Source of the DNA: Opisthorchis felineus
Lineage: Eukaryota; Platyhelminthes; Trematoda; Opisthorchiida; Opisthorchiidae
Assembly: GCA_004794785.1 (NCBI GenBank)
Contig: SJOL01007474.1
Location: 13,948 to 77,947, forward strand
DNA length: 64,000 nucleotides
Reading direction: 5' to 3'
Shown piece after piece: positions 50,330-61,077 of this stretch (positions are counted from its first letter, which is position 1; every line of letters starts with the position of its first letter). Both the position numbers and the translations under genes were made by a program. A model generated the notes under the pieces. The model ran no database searches. It worked only from the letters and a program-made list of their open reading frames with translations, and was not told the origin of the DNA.

Positions 50330-52730
50330 CGGTGCTAGAGAGGAGCTATAAAATTAAGGCAATCGCTTCGACGTACGAGCGCGACTGGACCATGTCTGAT
50401 AATGTCGGTAACCCTCGATGTGTCCCATCCAGGGAGGCGGCAATGACTAGCGCAGCTGAGCTTGCCGGTAGTGGCTTTCATAGACCGCTGCCAAGTCACG
50501 TGGTTGCGCGAAAAGAGCCCTTCGAGGAAGCCGGTCGACTGGCCTACGGAGCAGGTGACCAAGCCAGCGCAACCTATGGAGTATGATCAGTTCATCTATC
50601 GTGGACGAGTTATATCTTCCGAAAACTGTTCGACGTACTTCAGCGTTACTGATCCGGTTTTCCAACCAGAAGCGGGCAACGCCCCGAAAACATCGATAGT
50701 CAAACACTGAAAGTCTTTTGACGTTCTGAGTATGCAGCACCCAGGTTTCTGATCCGTATAATAATATGGAGCGCACTGCAGCATTGTAAACTCGACCCCT
50801 GATGGGTAAGCTAATGTGACGCCTACGCCACAGATGATGCGGGTTCACGAAAGCTGCTCTGGCCTTCCCAATCCGGATGAAAACATCATCTTTCGCGAGA
50901 CCACCAGGACGGATACACCTGCCCAGGTAGACAAATTTGTCTACTACCTCAATCGGCTCATCCGCAAGCATGAGGTCAGGGTTCGAGCCAACCCAGTCTT
51001 GCAGCAGCACTTTACACCAAACCGTGAGGCAGAATTACTTATATTATCTACTGTTGTCTGCATTACAGTGGCGTCAGATCCAAGAACAGCTATGTCGTCT
51101 GCGCACTCGATATCTGTGAGCGAATGCCCCGGGTGCACTTAGACCCCACAGGCATTAGGGGCTGGTACTGAGTCTTCCATAGTCGTATCAACGACGAGGT
51201 TGAAGAGGAAAGGTGAGGGAGGGCAGTCTTGCCTAACACCACTTGATGTAGTGGACTCAGGCGAGAGCTTACCTTTAGGCGTCCACGGAAGTCAGCATAA
51301 GGCGCCTTACTGAGGGTTCAGAATTTGTCCACAGACAATGTCATAGTGCATGATTTTCACAGAGTCAAAGGTAGCTTTCAAGTGAAGGAAGATAACCACT
51401 GTTGGTTGCTGGAAGCAGTGTCGCTGTTCCAGAATCTGTCGGAGGCTGAAGTCAGGAGTAACTGTCGGAGTGCCTCATTATACAGGCACTTTTTCTTCAC
51501 TCCATATCGCACCAATAAGCTTTGTCAGACAGGTCACCAGGGATGCTCTGCTTTATTTGAAGAGGGCTGGATGCAGACCCTCCGGTCTTGGTGCCTTCTC
51601 ACGTTTCAGCACGGATATCCTGTACTTTATTTCTTCTGACGGGCAATTAAGGTTCGCCCACATGAACTGTCATGTGTTGCAGGAGGTCAGCTAAATTGTT
51701 CTTCGGAGTGTTCGGCCCACCTTTCCAGTTGACGTTTTTGCGAGTGAATTAATGGGCCACCTTTTTCACTTATCGTTTCACTAACTGTTGCTTTCATGTG
51801 GCCAGTCGATCTTATCAACTGACATAGGACACGGCTATTTCTGGCAGCAAAAGCCTTCTCCATCTCCCGAGCTTTCGATGTCCACCAGAGCTCTCGGCCT
51901 TTCTTTAGACTCTTCACTATTTGGCGTTTGAGGGATTTGCGTGCACCGTCGTAATCGCTGCCTTCTGGTATGGATTTTCTGGCATCAATCATGGATAACG
52001 ATCTCGCCGACATCCAGTGGTCTTGTGCTCGAATCGGGGAAGTCGGACAGACAGCACTAAACGCCTGTAGCATAGCTTGTTTCGCATCTTGCCATGTTTC
52101 ATCCACGTGCCCGCTACTGTACGGAGTAGTTGACCAAGCTCAGATCGATACTGCTGAGCTGTGGTAGTTCTCCAAAATGGTGGATTGACATGCTTATTGC
52201 TGACTTGCGAGGGCATGAAGGGAAGCGAACTGTCAGGCGTGCACGCACCATGGCGTGATCGGAATCAAGTTGCGTGTCCCAGGAGGAACGGCAGTCTTGA
52301 ATTGTGGCCCTCCATTGGTGGCTGATGTCTACGTGATCCAACTGGGTTCACGGTTGATTTGCACTTGGGGGCCTCCAGGTTACGCGATGCGAACTTTTGT
52401 GCTGAAAGTTCGTACTGCCCAGAAACAGTTCATGCTCTGCGTTGTCTTTGATTAGGAGTGGACCCTAGCTGCACAGTCAACCATGAGTGATTCCTATAGT
52501 TTGGCGACGACCGCTAACTGTTTCTGATCAGCATGAATTTCCAACACAAAGGCTTTCACCGTGTAACCTGACGACCACGAAGTATAAATCAGGCCCAGTC
52601 AGTGGCTATCAACTACCGGTGGATAGCTACTATGCAAGACTACCGTTCCGTGTGGAGCACCAACTCAACTCCGACCACGCTATGGAGCATGAACGTCTAA
52701 GAATCCGTTTTCACTCGGGACCCTGATAAA
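50330..52730 (-). mobile_element. LINE (RTE-like), most complete copy
   Basis: Collinear minus-strand domains. 52341-52230: end of the AP endonuclease, ISHQWRATIQDCRS...SDHAMVRARLTV, with the SDH catalytic motif. 52220-51690: linker, YRSELGQLLRTV, then DETWQDAKQAMLQAF and SLKKGRELWWTSKAREMEKA. 51470-51340: RT block LRQILEQRHCFQQPTVVIF then LKATFDSV. 51138 on: TDIECADDIAVLGSDA (YADD changed to CADD). 51010-50447: a 187-codon open frame with VGSNPDLMLADEPIEVVDKF, GRVYNAAVRSILLYGSETW and LHRLRWLGHLLRRP. RT is shortened, with stops, so the copy is inactive. The long C-terminal frame suggests relatively recent insertion. Confidence 0.9.
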
Positions 52731-52923
52731 GCAGTATTCATACTCCATCGCAGGAGTACCATAGCGTAACAGTACAGACATGGTGGTGAACCAAAGAATA
52801 TCGGTGGCCAGTATGTGGAAATGCAGAATGCCATGTAGAGGGTATTTATAGTTGAGTATAACGTAAAATTTGATGGTCCATCAGATGAAGTAACATGTAA
52901 GATACCCGTTTTATAGCACGAAA

Positions 52924-53104
52924 AGGTAGGGCATTCGGGTGGTTAGAGCGCGAATTTACTGACCAGAAGTTCCGTGGTTCGAACCCGACCTCTGCCTCTC
53001 GACTTCCTCTGTCTAGGCTTGGGTAACCTGGCAGTATCCCAGCCCTCGTGCTTCCTTTGGGTGGCATGGCAGCTAGGCACCGAAAGGGTGTTACAGCTGA
53101 ACGA
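52924..53104 (+). mobile_element. tRNA-derived SINE, full-length copy
   Basis: GGTGGTTAGAGCGCGAATTT (A-box region), B box GGTTCGAACCC at about 52976-52986, body CTTGGGTAACCTGGCAG and CCAGCCCTCGTGCTTCC, right end GCTAGGCACCGAAAGG, then GTGTTACAGCTGAACG and a T-rich tail ATTATCTTTTTATC. It is very close to the 7818 copy. Confidence 0.85.
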
Positions 53105-56100
53105 TTATCTTTTTATCTTTATCCAACCCTCTGAAGAACACCGAGAGCGCTCGCATGCCTGTTAAATAAAACGTTGGTGGTATACGGAGTGAAGGGGTGC
53201 CTGCGGAATCGCAATAATAATCCCACTCGAGAAAGATACGCGAACACTATTGAGACATTGGCGTGATTGCTGTTGTATCCAAGGTGCTCGCTGGCGTCAT
53301 CCATCCCAGGTTGGCTGAACGCAGGCAGATATCTGTGAAAATCAGGCTGGGCTCAGCCCTGTGAGAGAGTGCATATATAGCACTTTTACTATCCGATAGA
53401 TTCTGGAACAGTGACCAAATTATCTCTCACTTGAAGGCTGTCTTCGACTCTGTTGGGCGCAGGCATTGTAGTGATCTCTGTAGAGCAGACGCATCCATCA
53501 TAGGTCTCCGAATCCCATTAAAAGCGCTGAACGCTAATCCCCTTGTCGCTCAAAGGTCCACCGCACGCCCTCTTCTTCAGCGCTCTCATTCGGTCGTTTC
53601 AGGAAAGACTAACTTCTGTTTCTTTTGCTGTTCGCATTTGTCATTGTCATGATCATTGTAGATTCGGCCCAAGCCTCTGACACCTCATGCTTGCAGATGT
53701 GCTTATTGTTGTAGCTGTATCAGTCTAGGTGCCATACGGAAAGGTAAGCTCAGAAGTAGCATCTATGACGGACATGTAATGAGCTCGCTGAGTTTACAAT
53801 GCAGCAGAGTGGTCCATATTGTCAGACATCTTACCACCGTGAGCTGAAGGCGTCAAAAAATTTCAGCTATCTCTGGAGCATTCAGCGGGTTTGGCAAAAA
53901 AGCCAGATCACTAATGCTGAAGTACGCCAAAGTGGCTCGCAGATAAGTTAGTGGAACTTTGTAGGCTGCTTTGGCTTGGTCCCGTGAATTTTGCACCAAT
54001 AGATTGACCTTTCCGAGGAACCCTTTCACACAATCATCCACAGGGTGGAAATGGGTTAGGAGTAACGAAAACAATTTGGTGCGAATTGTGAAAGCCGTAA
54101 ACCGCAAAGCCAACTGCAGTGGTAATTGCTGTCTCCCCGTACGGGACACAGTGGTTAGAGCCGCTGACGGACATCACTCAGTCCCACGCCTCATGGCGAT
54201 CACATCCGAGCTTTTGCCTTCAGTGCACAGCTTCTGCACTCGATCTTCTCGCTAGCAGAAGACCTCACCGCCACCTCTGGATTCCTCATTAACATCGGTT
54301 AGTCTCTAAGGTGTAGCTATTCGACCCTACTTCACAGAACGTCGGCGAACGAAACTAGTAGCAATGACCGCTGTACACTTATGCAAATTACTTATATGGT
54401 CGACTTTGTCTGCTACTGAATAGAAACAGTTTTGTGCTGAAATGTTTTTTCCGAGTACCGAGCGATAGACCCATCGTTTCCAACGATCGATTTGCTGACC
54501 CCATGCTTGAGTATAGTTGACCGAATACCTTTCGTGCTGTTAAGGCCTTCTGAATCTCCTACATTTCGTTATCCATAAGTGGTGTGTTGTACCCCGAGCT
54601 CGTCACCATTCAATGAGTGAAGGATATCAATGCACGACTAACGTTGCCGATAGGTTTCCTTCTGGCTCGACCGGAGGCTGCCGACCACATTCATTTGGTC
54701 AAGCTGAGGAGGGCAGAAAAATGATTTCAAAGGCCATAGACACAGATTCTCGGGCACTCGTTCTGCGAGAACCCTCGTCACCATCTAATCCACTCATTAA
54801 CCACAGATTTTGAGCGAGGTCGGTTCCGTGTTGGCGAGCGACAGAAGCCCTGCGGACAGTTTGGGCTGGTCGCCCTCGCCATTCTAGCCTATGCAAAGGA
54901 TAGACGTGACCATCTACACTACGCCACGTTCAGAACTTGGATTTGCATCCGAAACACCGGGAATCAGTGATTACACCAGTTTCCGAAGCACAGTACGCAT
55001 TGCAGGAAAGATGGTGCAAAGCCTGTGTAGTTTTTCGACCCAGTATATGGAAATTAAGGGCGCCATAAATGACAACACGAGGCTGATCCGTTGGACTTAC
55101 TGTGACATTTTTACTTGCCTCACTGTGGTATATCGGTTGTGAGCGGCAGCTAAATTTTCAAAAAATGCCTGTTTCAAGAGTTGGAAATGGCCGTTTTCGA
55201 GAGTCAATTACGCATCACAGCCGTGCAAGAAGAAATAGCGTCTAACCTATTTCGCCATGTGATTCTGAGGGTCTGACACACAGCAATGCACATTCGAAAT
55301 TCCTTGGAAATGCTTAACAGACTGTAATTGGACGGCTAATTCACTCGACAGCAGGAGACTGCCTTAGCCCCTCAGGCAAGAGAAGTGTAGCGCGAAAATT
55401 AACATTGTGCACCATATACGTGTTCGGAACTGCATCGAGCTCTCGCTACCTTATTACGACCTACAGAGACGACACTACGTCAGCAAGGAACACGCTTGGT
55501 TTTACGTCGCGACAGCGTTCGGCTATTGCATGTAATAGGGTTGGCACAGCATGGTTGTTCAACCGCCTTCGAACCTTCCCGCATTGGCTTACAGAGCGCA
55601 TGAAAACACAGATGCGTCATATAGAGGGAAAAGGACCTTTTGAGTGTCGTTGCAGCAGTCCTCATAGATGCCTTTAGATTGATAGTCTCGTGCGGGAAAC
55701 CTAAATTCATCGTGCAAATGCCGAGAAAATAATCAAAACCGACTATCTTTTGTCTACGCAGACGTACCAGTGATTTTTGTTTCGATAGGGCTATTACAAC
55801 CCAATAGAATAGGAGTCTTGCAGTTGAAACGTGGAATAAAGTGCGCAACGGCTTCCTATACCTTCGTTTTCAGGACATTGGTAGACACTATTAAGATGGG
55901 GCAAAGCAGCCAATTTGGAGACCTCCATTTGAAGGTCGAACCTTGGAGGCCGAATTGGCATTTGATGGTCTCATCCATCCGGGTCAAGTAAGCCAAAATC
56001 AAAACTACACTCAGTGTTTTTGGCACAATACAGTACAACAAAAGGTAAACAGAAGTGAGGAGCTGTGGACACAGTGCCTTCTGTGGGGTATTCGCGAGCG

Positions 56101-56116
56101 CTGTTTAACTGGTGTG
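53105..56116. other. No recognisable gene (3 kb)
   Basis: Only short frames occur. A 122-codon minus-strand frame (55480-55848) has no motif. A tRNA-like string CACAGTGGTTAGAGCCG at about 54148 lacks a B box. Old transposon sequence is probable. Confidence 0.35.
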
Positions 56117-56258
56117 CTGATCAAACCAGTCCAGCCTAGTCTGAAAATCTTCACGCTGTACTTCACGGATTATACTACAGACATGACTACATGTATATCG
56201 TACAATCTGTGAAGTACAACCCAAACTTTTTCGGACTAGACTCGGCCGGTTTGATCAG
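56117..56258. repeat. Imperfect inverted repeat (hairpin, MITE-like)
   Basis: CTGATCAAACC...CCTAGTCTGAAAATC...CTGTACTTCACGGATT on the left is mirrored by AATCTGTGAAGTACAAC...TCGGACTAGACTCGGCCGGTTTGATCAG on the right, with about 30 bp between. The arms are roughly 55 bp with a few differences. The left arm carries an extra GTTTAACTGGTGTGCTG-like duplication just outside. It resembles a small nonautonomous foldback element. No second copy was noticed. Confidence 0.7.
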
Positions 56259-56535
56259 CGCTCTCGTTGAAAACAGCAGTGAGGCATTATGATCAAGCAG
56301 GAAAAGCAGATTTCGTATTCAATGTAAGAAAATGACCTCTATAACGAACCGTTTTCCGAGTCGTTCAACAATCATAAAAATCGCCGTCTCCTGCACCAGG
56401 AGTTTCAATTCAAATAGTTCTCAGTTGCAAAGATATTCGGATTGTTCACATGTTTTTCAAAACCTACCTACCACTGCAAAGAAACCTTTCTGTGGAGAAA
56501 AGAACAAAGCGAAACTTTGTATCAGAAAATGGGTG

Positions 56536-56541
56536 TTTATT
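56536..56541 (-). terminator. Polyadenylation signal of the TPR gene
   Basis: AATAAA on the minus strand, 53 bp beyond the stop codon of the TPR gene (stop ends at 56594). Confidence 0.6.
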
Positions 56542-56593
56542 GAACAATTGTACAGTAGAGAGAAAATGAAAAATCACTAGTTTCCGAAGCAAC

Positions 56594-59500
56594 TTAGTCT
56601 CTTTCAGCATCATCTGAAATGTCGTCATCCACTATCGTTTCCAGTCGGTGGCCTGAACGACCAGAACGGGATGTCTTCGGCTCAGGCATCTTCTCACCAA
56701 ACGCTTCCAACTCCTCGTGCAGAGACATCATGTTGGCTGCCAGACTGTTGGACCAAACAGAGATCGGTAACTTCTCAATCTCATCTTCGTCATCGGACTA
56801 AACACGTAAAGGAGAAGAGTGATTCGTCCTGAGTATGAACATTGGGAATTCTAAAAGCCCAGTCGAATTTTCAGTCTTGCGAGCATCCAATACCCCTAAA
56901 AACTTCATCGTGACAAAGAGAGTGAACGGTCTGGCTTCGTCGTGACCAATATACTTCTATGAGGTCACATAGTTCGTGTAGTAGTATTCGCACTGTAGTG
57001 CATGTGCAATGCTATAACAGGGTTAGAAAGCCATTAGTACCCTGTCTGCAGCATTTCAAACTATCAACACGGCGTTTGAATTGACTGGTTTCAGCTGCAA
57101 GTCAACGCTTATGGGCGCAAAGCTCCAGCACAGTCTGGCAACTCGTGGGCGTGAGTGATGGATGCACGACTTCTGATGAAAAGCGATGAACGAGATAGGC
57201 ATGCATTCGCTTCAAAGGATTATGTGTTCCATGCTTCACGCCGGCACCTTGACAATTCTGCACAACTAACGTTTCATGGGACAGTCTTATGCCGACATTC
57301 ATGCATTTCGCAGAGGGCTGTAATTCAGTGGAGTAGGCGAGTATTAAATAGACTACGCTAATATTCAAGCCAGTCGATGTGCTATTATTATAATGCATGT
57401 GTTAGCACCAGGAACACGAGGATCCCATTGTGAAAGATAGACCCCGCCGACAGGCCACGTACATGCTTTTCTTTCAGGTCACAATCCAGTACAACAAAAC
57501 CTCGAAAAAGTCGCTACAGTGAAAAAATTGCTGTTGAAGTCTTGCGTCAAAACAAGGAAAGAACCACCAGCTCCATAAAGGAAAGGCAAAACTACATACC
57601 TTTAAAGATGCGGACTCTCATGTGGCCAAGAAGCCTGTACACAGAAAACAGGACTATCACAAAATAGCAGGTTTGGAAACGTCTAAGTCTGACGAACTTA
57701 CATACTTACTTCGTAATCGGCGTACCGGTACTTCTGTAAAACGGCTTTGCGGATGGCTGCTCTCTCCTCCTCCATAGCTTTGAACGCAGAACCACGCCAC
57801 CGTTGTAGCAACTTGTTGAGCTCGACCGCGAAGGGATCAGGAGGACTGGTCTGAGCTTCCCTTAGACACCGTTCACCTGCCTTAACTGCAGCATCGAACT
57901 CGCCAAGCGCTGCGTGAGCCTGGAAAGAGAGAAATTTGGCGTACTCGTACCGGGGCAAAAGATGTCATGTGGTCAAATTGGTTGGGACTGCAAAAGTTGG
58001 AAGAAACTGTTTAGTGAATAGTTTGGGCCTCACGATGTAGCAGAGCTCGTCAATAAATCACTAAAAGAGGCATACATCCGCTCCGACCAATTAAATACGT
58101 TGAAGAGAGGAACGCTTCAGATCACTTCTCCCTGGCGTGCTGTTGGGAAGCTGCAAGTTTACGGATACATTCACCTCACAATGCGACTCTCAAGCATGTC
58201 AGCGCTCGAAATGCACAGAGCTTACCAGTTATTCAACACATTACTCGCATATAAACACGCCAATCTTCTGATATTAATGCGTGACTGACACTCATACTGC
58301 AACCGGACTTGACTCAACCCTAGCTACAAACCTCCCAAATTAGATTTGGTCATTCCTGTTTACCTTTGGATTTCTATTGGGACTAGAACGTTTCCGCTGA
58401 GCCATCTTAGGAGAACACCTTGAGATACTTTAGAAAGAATACCGGGACACTAAGAAGCTCAAATTATTGATTCTCCTGAGGAATCTGATAGGCAGAACGC
58501 CTAGAACTGGGCAGATGTTTAACAACACCTGATTGCAAAAAAAACGAAGGCGTATAAATCAAATTCCCCAGCTGTCCCAACATGGTCGGTAGACGTACGG
58601 TCCAGAGGCAAACTGTCTAAATTGACCACGTGAATGCGTGGACCAATCAACACGAAACAATATGTGGCTGAGTCCAGAAATATGGCCCCATTTTATCGAC
58701 AAGACTGACAAAAATCATCCAGGTGGCTACCTCTCGAGGGACTGCTTTCAGTGGCAAAGCCCCTTCCATAGGATCACCTCTGGTCGGTCACCTGAAGTGA
58801 TTTATACAGATGGGACAATTTGTTTCAAAATCCAAACAGCCTTGGACCTCCAGAAATGTCTCCATGTTTCAATCACACATTCCTTTAAAATCGTAAGAGC
58901 TGAGTGTAAATTGACTCCACTCAGGATTTGCCAAGGACTGGATATCATTGGCTGGGAAAACACGAAAATTCCCCATCAAATTTTTCGCATGAAACAATAG
59001 CACTCACCACAAGCGGAAACCACTGGTACATTGGAATAGCATGTTAAGGACAGCTGGTGGCCACAGAGCCCTCTCAGATAGAAAAACAATACCGTCAGCC
59101 ACCCGAAGCCCAACAGCCATGGGTCCAAACCTCACTCACTTCAAAAGAACCGCACACTACCAACAATCCTAGCAAAGAAGCAAGTTCTGGGTACACCAAC
59201 TCAGATTTGGACGAAAAAATCCATCGTGAACCCCAGGCATCTCTCTGTGCTCATCAATGAAATGTCTGCCTATTTAAAGGATCAACCTATTGGATGAATG
59301 AAATGTAAACACTATGCCGTGGATGTACGTGTTTCCATCGAATTTATCTCCTACTGGCTTACTATGTACGATACACATTCACTCCCATTATTCCAAACGA
59401 CGAAACATTGACTTACCTTGGCTAGCCGAAACCAGCTCTTCGTATATGTTGGATCTAAGTCTATGGCACTTTGGCAGTACGCAATGCATTTATGGATGAT

Positions 59501-59734
59501 CTGACGCATACTTTCAGAGTTTGCTTCATCTTGGCTGGCCGAAGCGACAGAACGCAATAAACACAGCGCTGCGTTGGCAAAGCAGAGTGATAGTAGTTGG
59601 CGGGCCTCTGATGTGGGAGTTATGGTAGAAGCGACCTCATTCTGAGCATCGTTTAGTGTGAGCACACTCACACTTCCTTGAAGAAAACCTATACCGAGTT
59701 TGTAGGCACGTAACGCCCGAACATACTGTGAAGT
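56594..59734 (-). CDS. TPR-domain co-chaperone-like protein, 3' exons
   Basis: Three minus-strand exons: 59734-59417, 57919-57710 and 56797-56594, all phase 0 with GT...AG introns, ending in TAA; together 243 codons. The first starts TSQYVRALRAYKLGIGFL and carries TPR helices ending in YCQSAIDLDPTYTKSWFRLAK. The second continues AHAALGEFDAAVKAGERCL and then a long charged helix (NKLLQRWRGSAFKAMEEERA). The third is acidic (SDDEDEIEKLPIS) with an acidic C-terminal tail. The layout, TPRs followed by a basic helix and acidic tail, resembles immunophilin-type and other HSP90 co-chaperones, but no diagnostic catalytic domain is visible. Upstream exons, including the start codon, were not found and may lie beyond 59734 or outside the window. 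Confidence 0.8.
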
Positions 59735-60349
59735 CTTTAAGAGAATGAAGAAAGAAGCGAAAGTCAACTATAAGATTAAGAATCGGTGAACATCGAATAT
59801 GAAAAAATACGACTAACCGACAGTGAAACACTCCATTCGAATTAAACACCCAGTAACTAGTCCAATTTTGGCATGAAGAGTTTTGGCCATGAGCCTGGTC
59901 GGAGTCTTACAGTTTCACAAATCTTAGTGTGGTATTCGTACTATCGATCCGTGCATCGTCACTTCGTCTGGTACGTTAGTTTTTCATAAAACCCCACCGT
60001 CCCCATCATTCAGGAAGGATTCCACTTTAGCTACCACAACCACTGAAATGCCAAGCCTCGACAGGAACAATTGAAAAATCAGAAGTTTATTGGAAACATG
60101 GGCATTTCGGCTGAGGCTATCTCAGGCTTGCCTGCAGTTGGTTATGCTGCGATGCAGACAGAAGTCTCAGGAGGTGCAAACTTATGCAGATCGAATTCCA
60201 GTTGGAAGAGTTTAGGTGTGGGTATGACACAGCTGTTTGATTTTGACATTTTCGGCGGCTCGAGTCATGAGAGTTTTGTCCTGCCCGAAAAATCACACGG
60301 AATAATAATAATGGAACAGTCCGCCAAGGCGGTTATTGGGCTGGGAATT

Positions 60350-60540
60350 ACCAGGTTCACAGTCAGTGACCTGTTTGCTCACCATTTTGGGCTCTCTGCG
60401 TACTTACGGTACCTTTATACATGCTACATGGAGTTCAGTGTTCATTCCTCCCAATGACTTTCAAACCTGACCCAGTATGACGGACACTGTGCCTTATGTG
60501 CAAGTCTTGACTGTTCTAGTGCTCAGTGCGCATTTTGACT
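60350..60540 (+). mobile_element. 3' end of an R2-like element, first tandem copy
   Basis: AGTCAGTGACCTGTTTGCTC, then ACCATTTTGGGCTCTCTGCG and TATGACGGACACTGTGCC...ATGTGCAAGTCTTGACT match 62225-62400, the tail of the R2-like element at 61078. The match ends at GCGCATTTTGAC, exactly where the hammerhead unit starts. The open frame at 60071-60457 overlaps this tail and has no recognised motif. Confidence 0.6.
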
Positions 60541-60686
60541 AATACACTCATTTGCATATCAATTTGGTTTTCGAGGAATACTCAACTGGATCTTTCGTTT
60601 ATGACATTCTTCAACTGAATGTGCTGCACAAAGGCCACCTCACGTTTCAGTTGGTACAATATTCGAGGTAGAACATAAGGAAACTA

Positions 60687-60755
60687 GGGGACTGAGCCTA
60701 CCTGATGAGCCCCAAGAAGGGTGAAACCGATCGCGGGCTGTCGAAAAGTCTTCAG
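60687..60755 (+). ncRNA. Hammerhead ribozyme-like core B
   Basis: CTGATGA at 60702-60708, helix II GCCC/GGGT with loop CAAGAA (one G-U pair), GAAA at 60723-60726, GTC at 60740-60742. Stem I can form between GGACT (60689-60693) and AGTCT (60747-60751), with an internal loop next to the core. Helix III is about two pairs. Confidence 0.65.
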
Positions 60756-60974
60756 CAACCCCGTGAGTAGATTCCTTTATGAAAATATGCTGCGATATCT
60801 TGAATGCCGTACCAACTGAAACATGAGGCCGCCTTTGTGCAGCACATTCAGATGAATATCATAAACGAGAGATTCAGTTGAGAATCTCGTGAAAACCCGG
60901 TTGATATGCAAATGAGTGTAGTTGTCGAGATCTGTCCAATTTGGGTTCAAGTAGCACATAAGCTTGACGGAAAC

Positions 60975-61045
60975 TCTGGGACTGCGCCTACCTGATGAGC
61001 CCCAAGAAGGGCGAAATTCGTTGTGGGCTGTCTAACAGTTTTCGG
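60975..61045 (+). ncRNA. Hammerhead ribozyme-like core C
   Basis: CTGATGA at 60992-60998, helix II GCCC/GGGC with loop CAAGAA, GAAA at 61013-61016, GTC at 61030-61032. Stem I pairs GACTG (60980-60984) with CAGTT (61036-61040). Helix III is weak (A-U plus a possible U-G). All conserved boxes are intact. Confidence 0.65.
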
Positions 61046-61077
61046 CAACCTTGTGAGTAGTTTCCTTTATGAAAGCA

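Larger units (their letters stand above)
60541..61077 (+). mobile_element. Hammerhead unit with tandem ribozymes and inverted arms
   Basis: Order: arm (60541-60670, AATACACTCATTTGCATATC...CAGTTGGTACAATATTCGAGG), hammerhead core B (60702), an inverted copy of the arm (about 60790-60925, GTACCAACTGAAACATGAGG...TTGATATGCAAATGAGTGTA), linker CCAATTTGGGTTCAAGTAGC, hammerhead core C (60992), and a right end CAACCTTGTGAGTAGTTTCC. The two cores are 290 bp apart in the same orientation. The unit interrupts an R2-like tandem junction at GCGCATTTTGA / AAGCATTCAGCATTG. There is no coding capacity. It fits a retrozyme or a Penelope-like pseudo-LTR. Confidence 0.75.
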
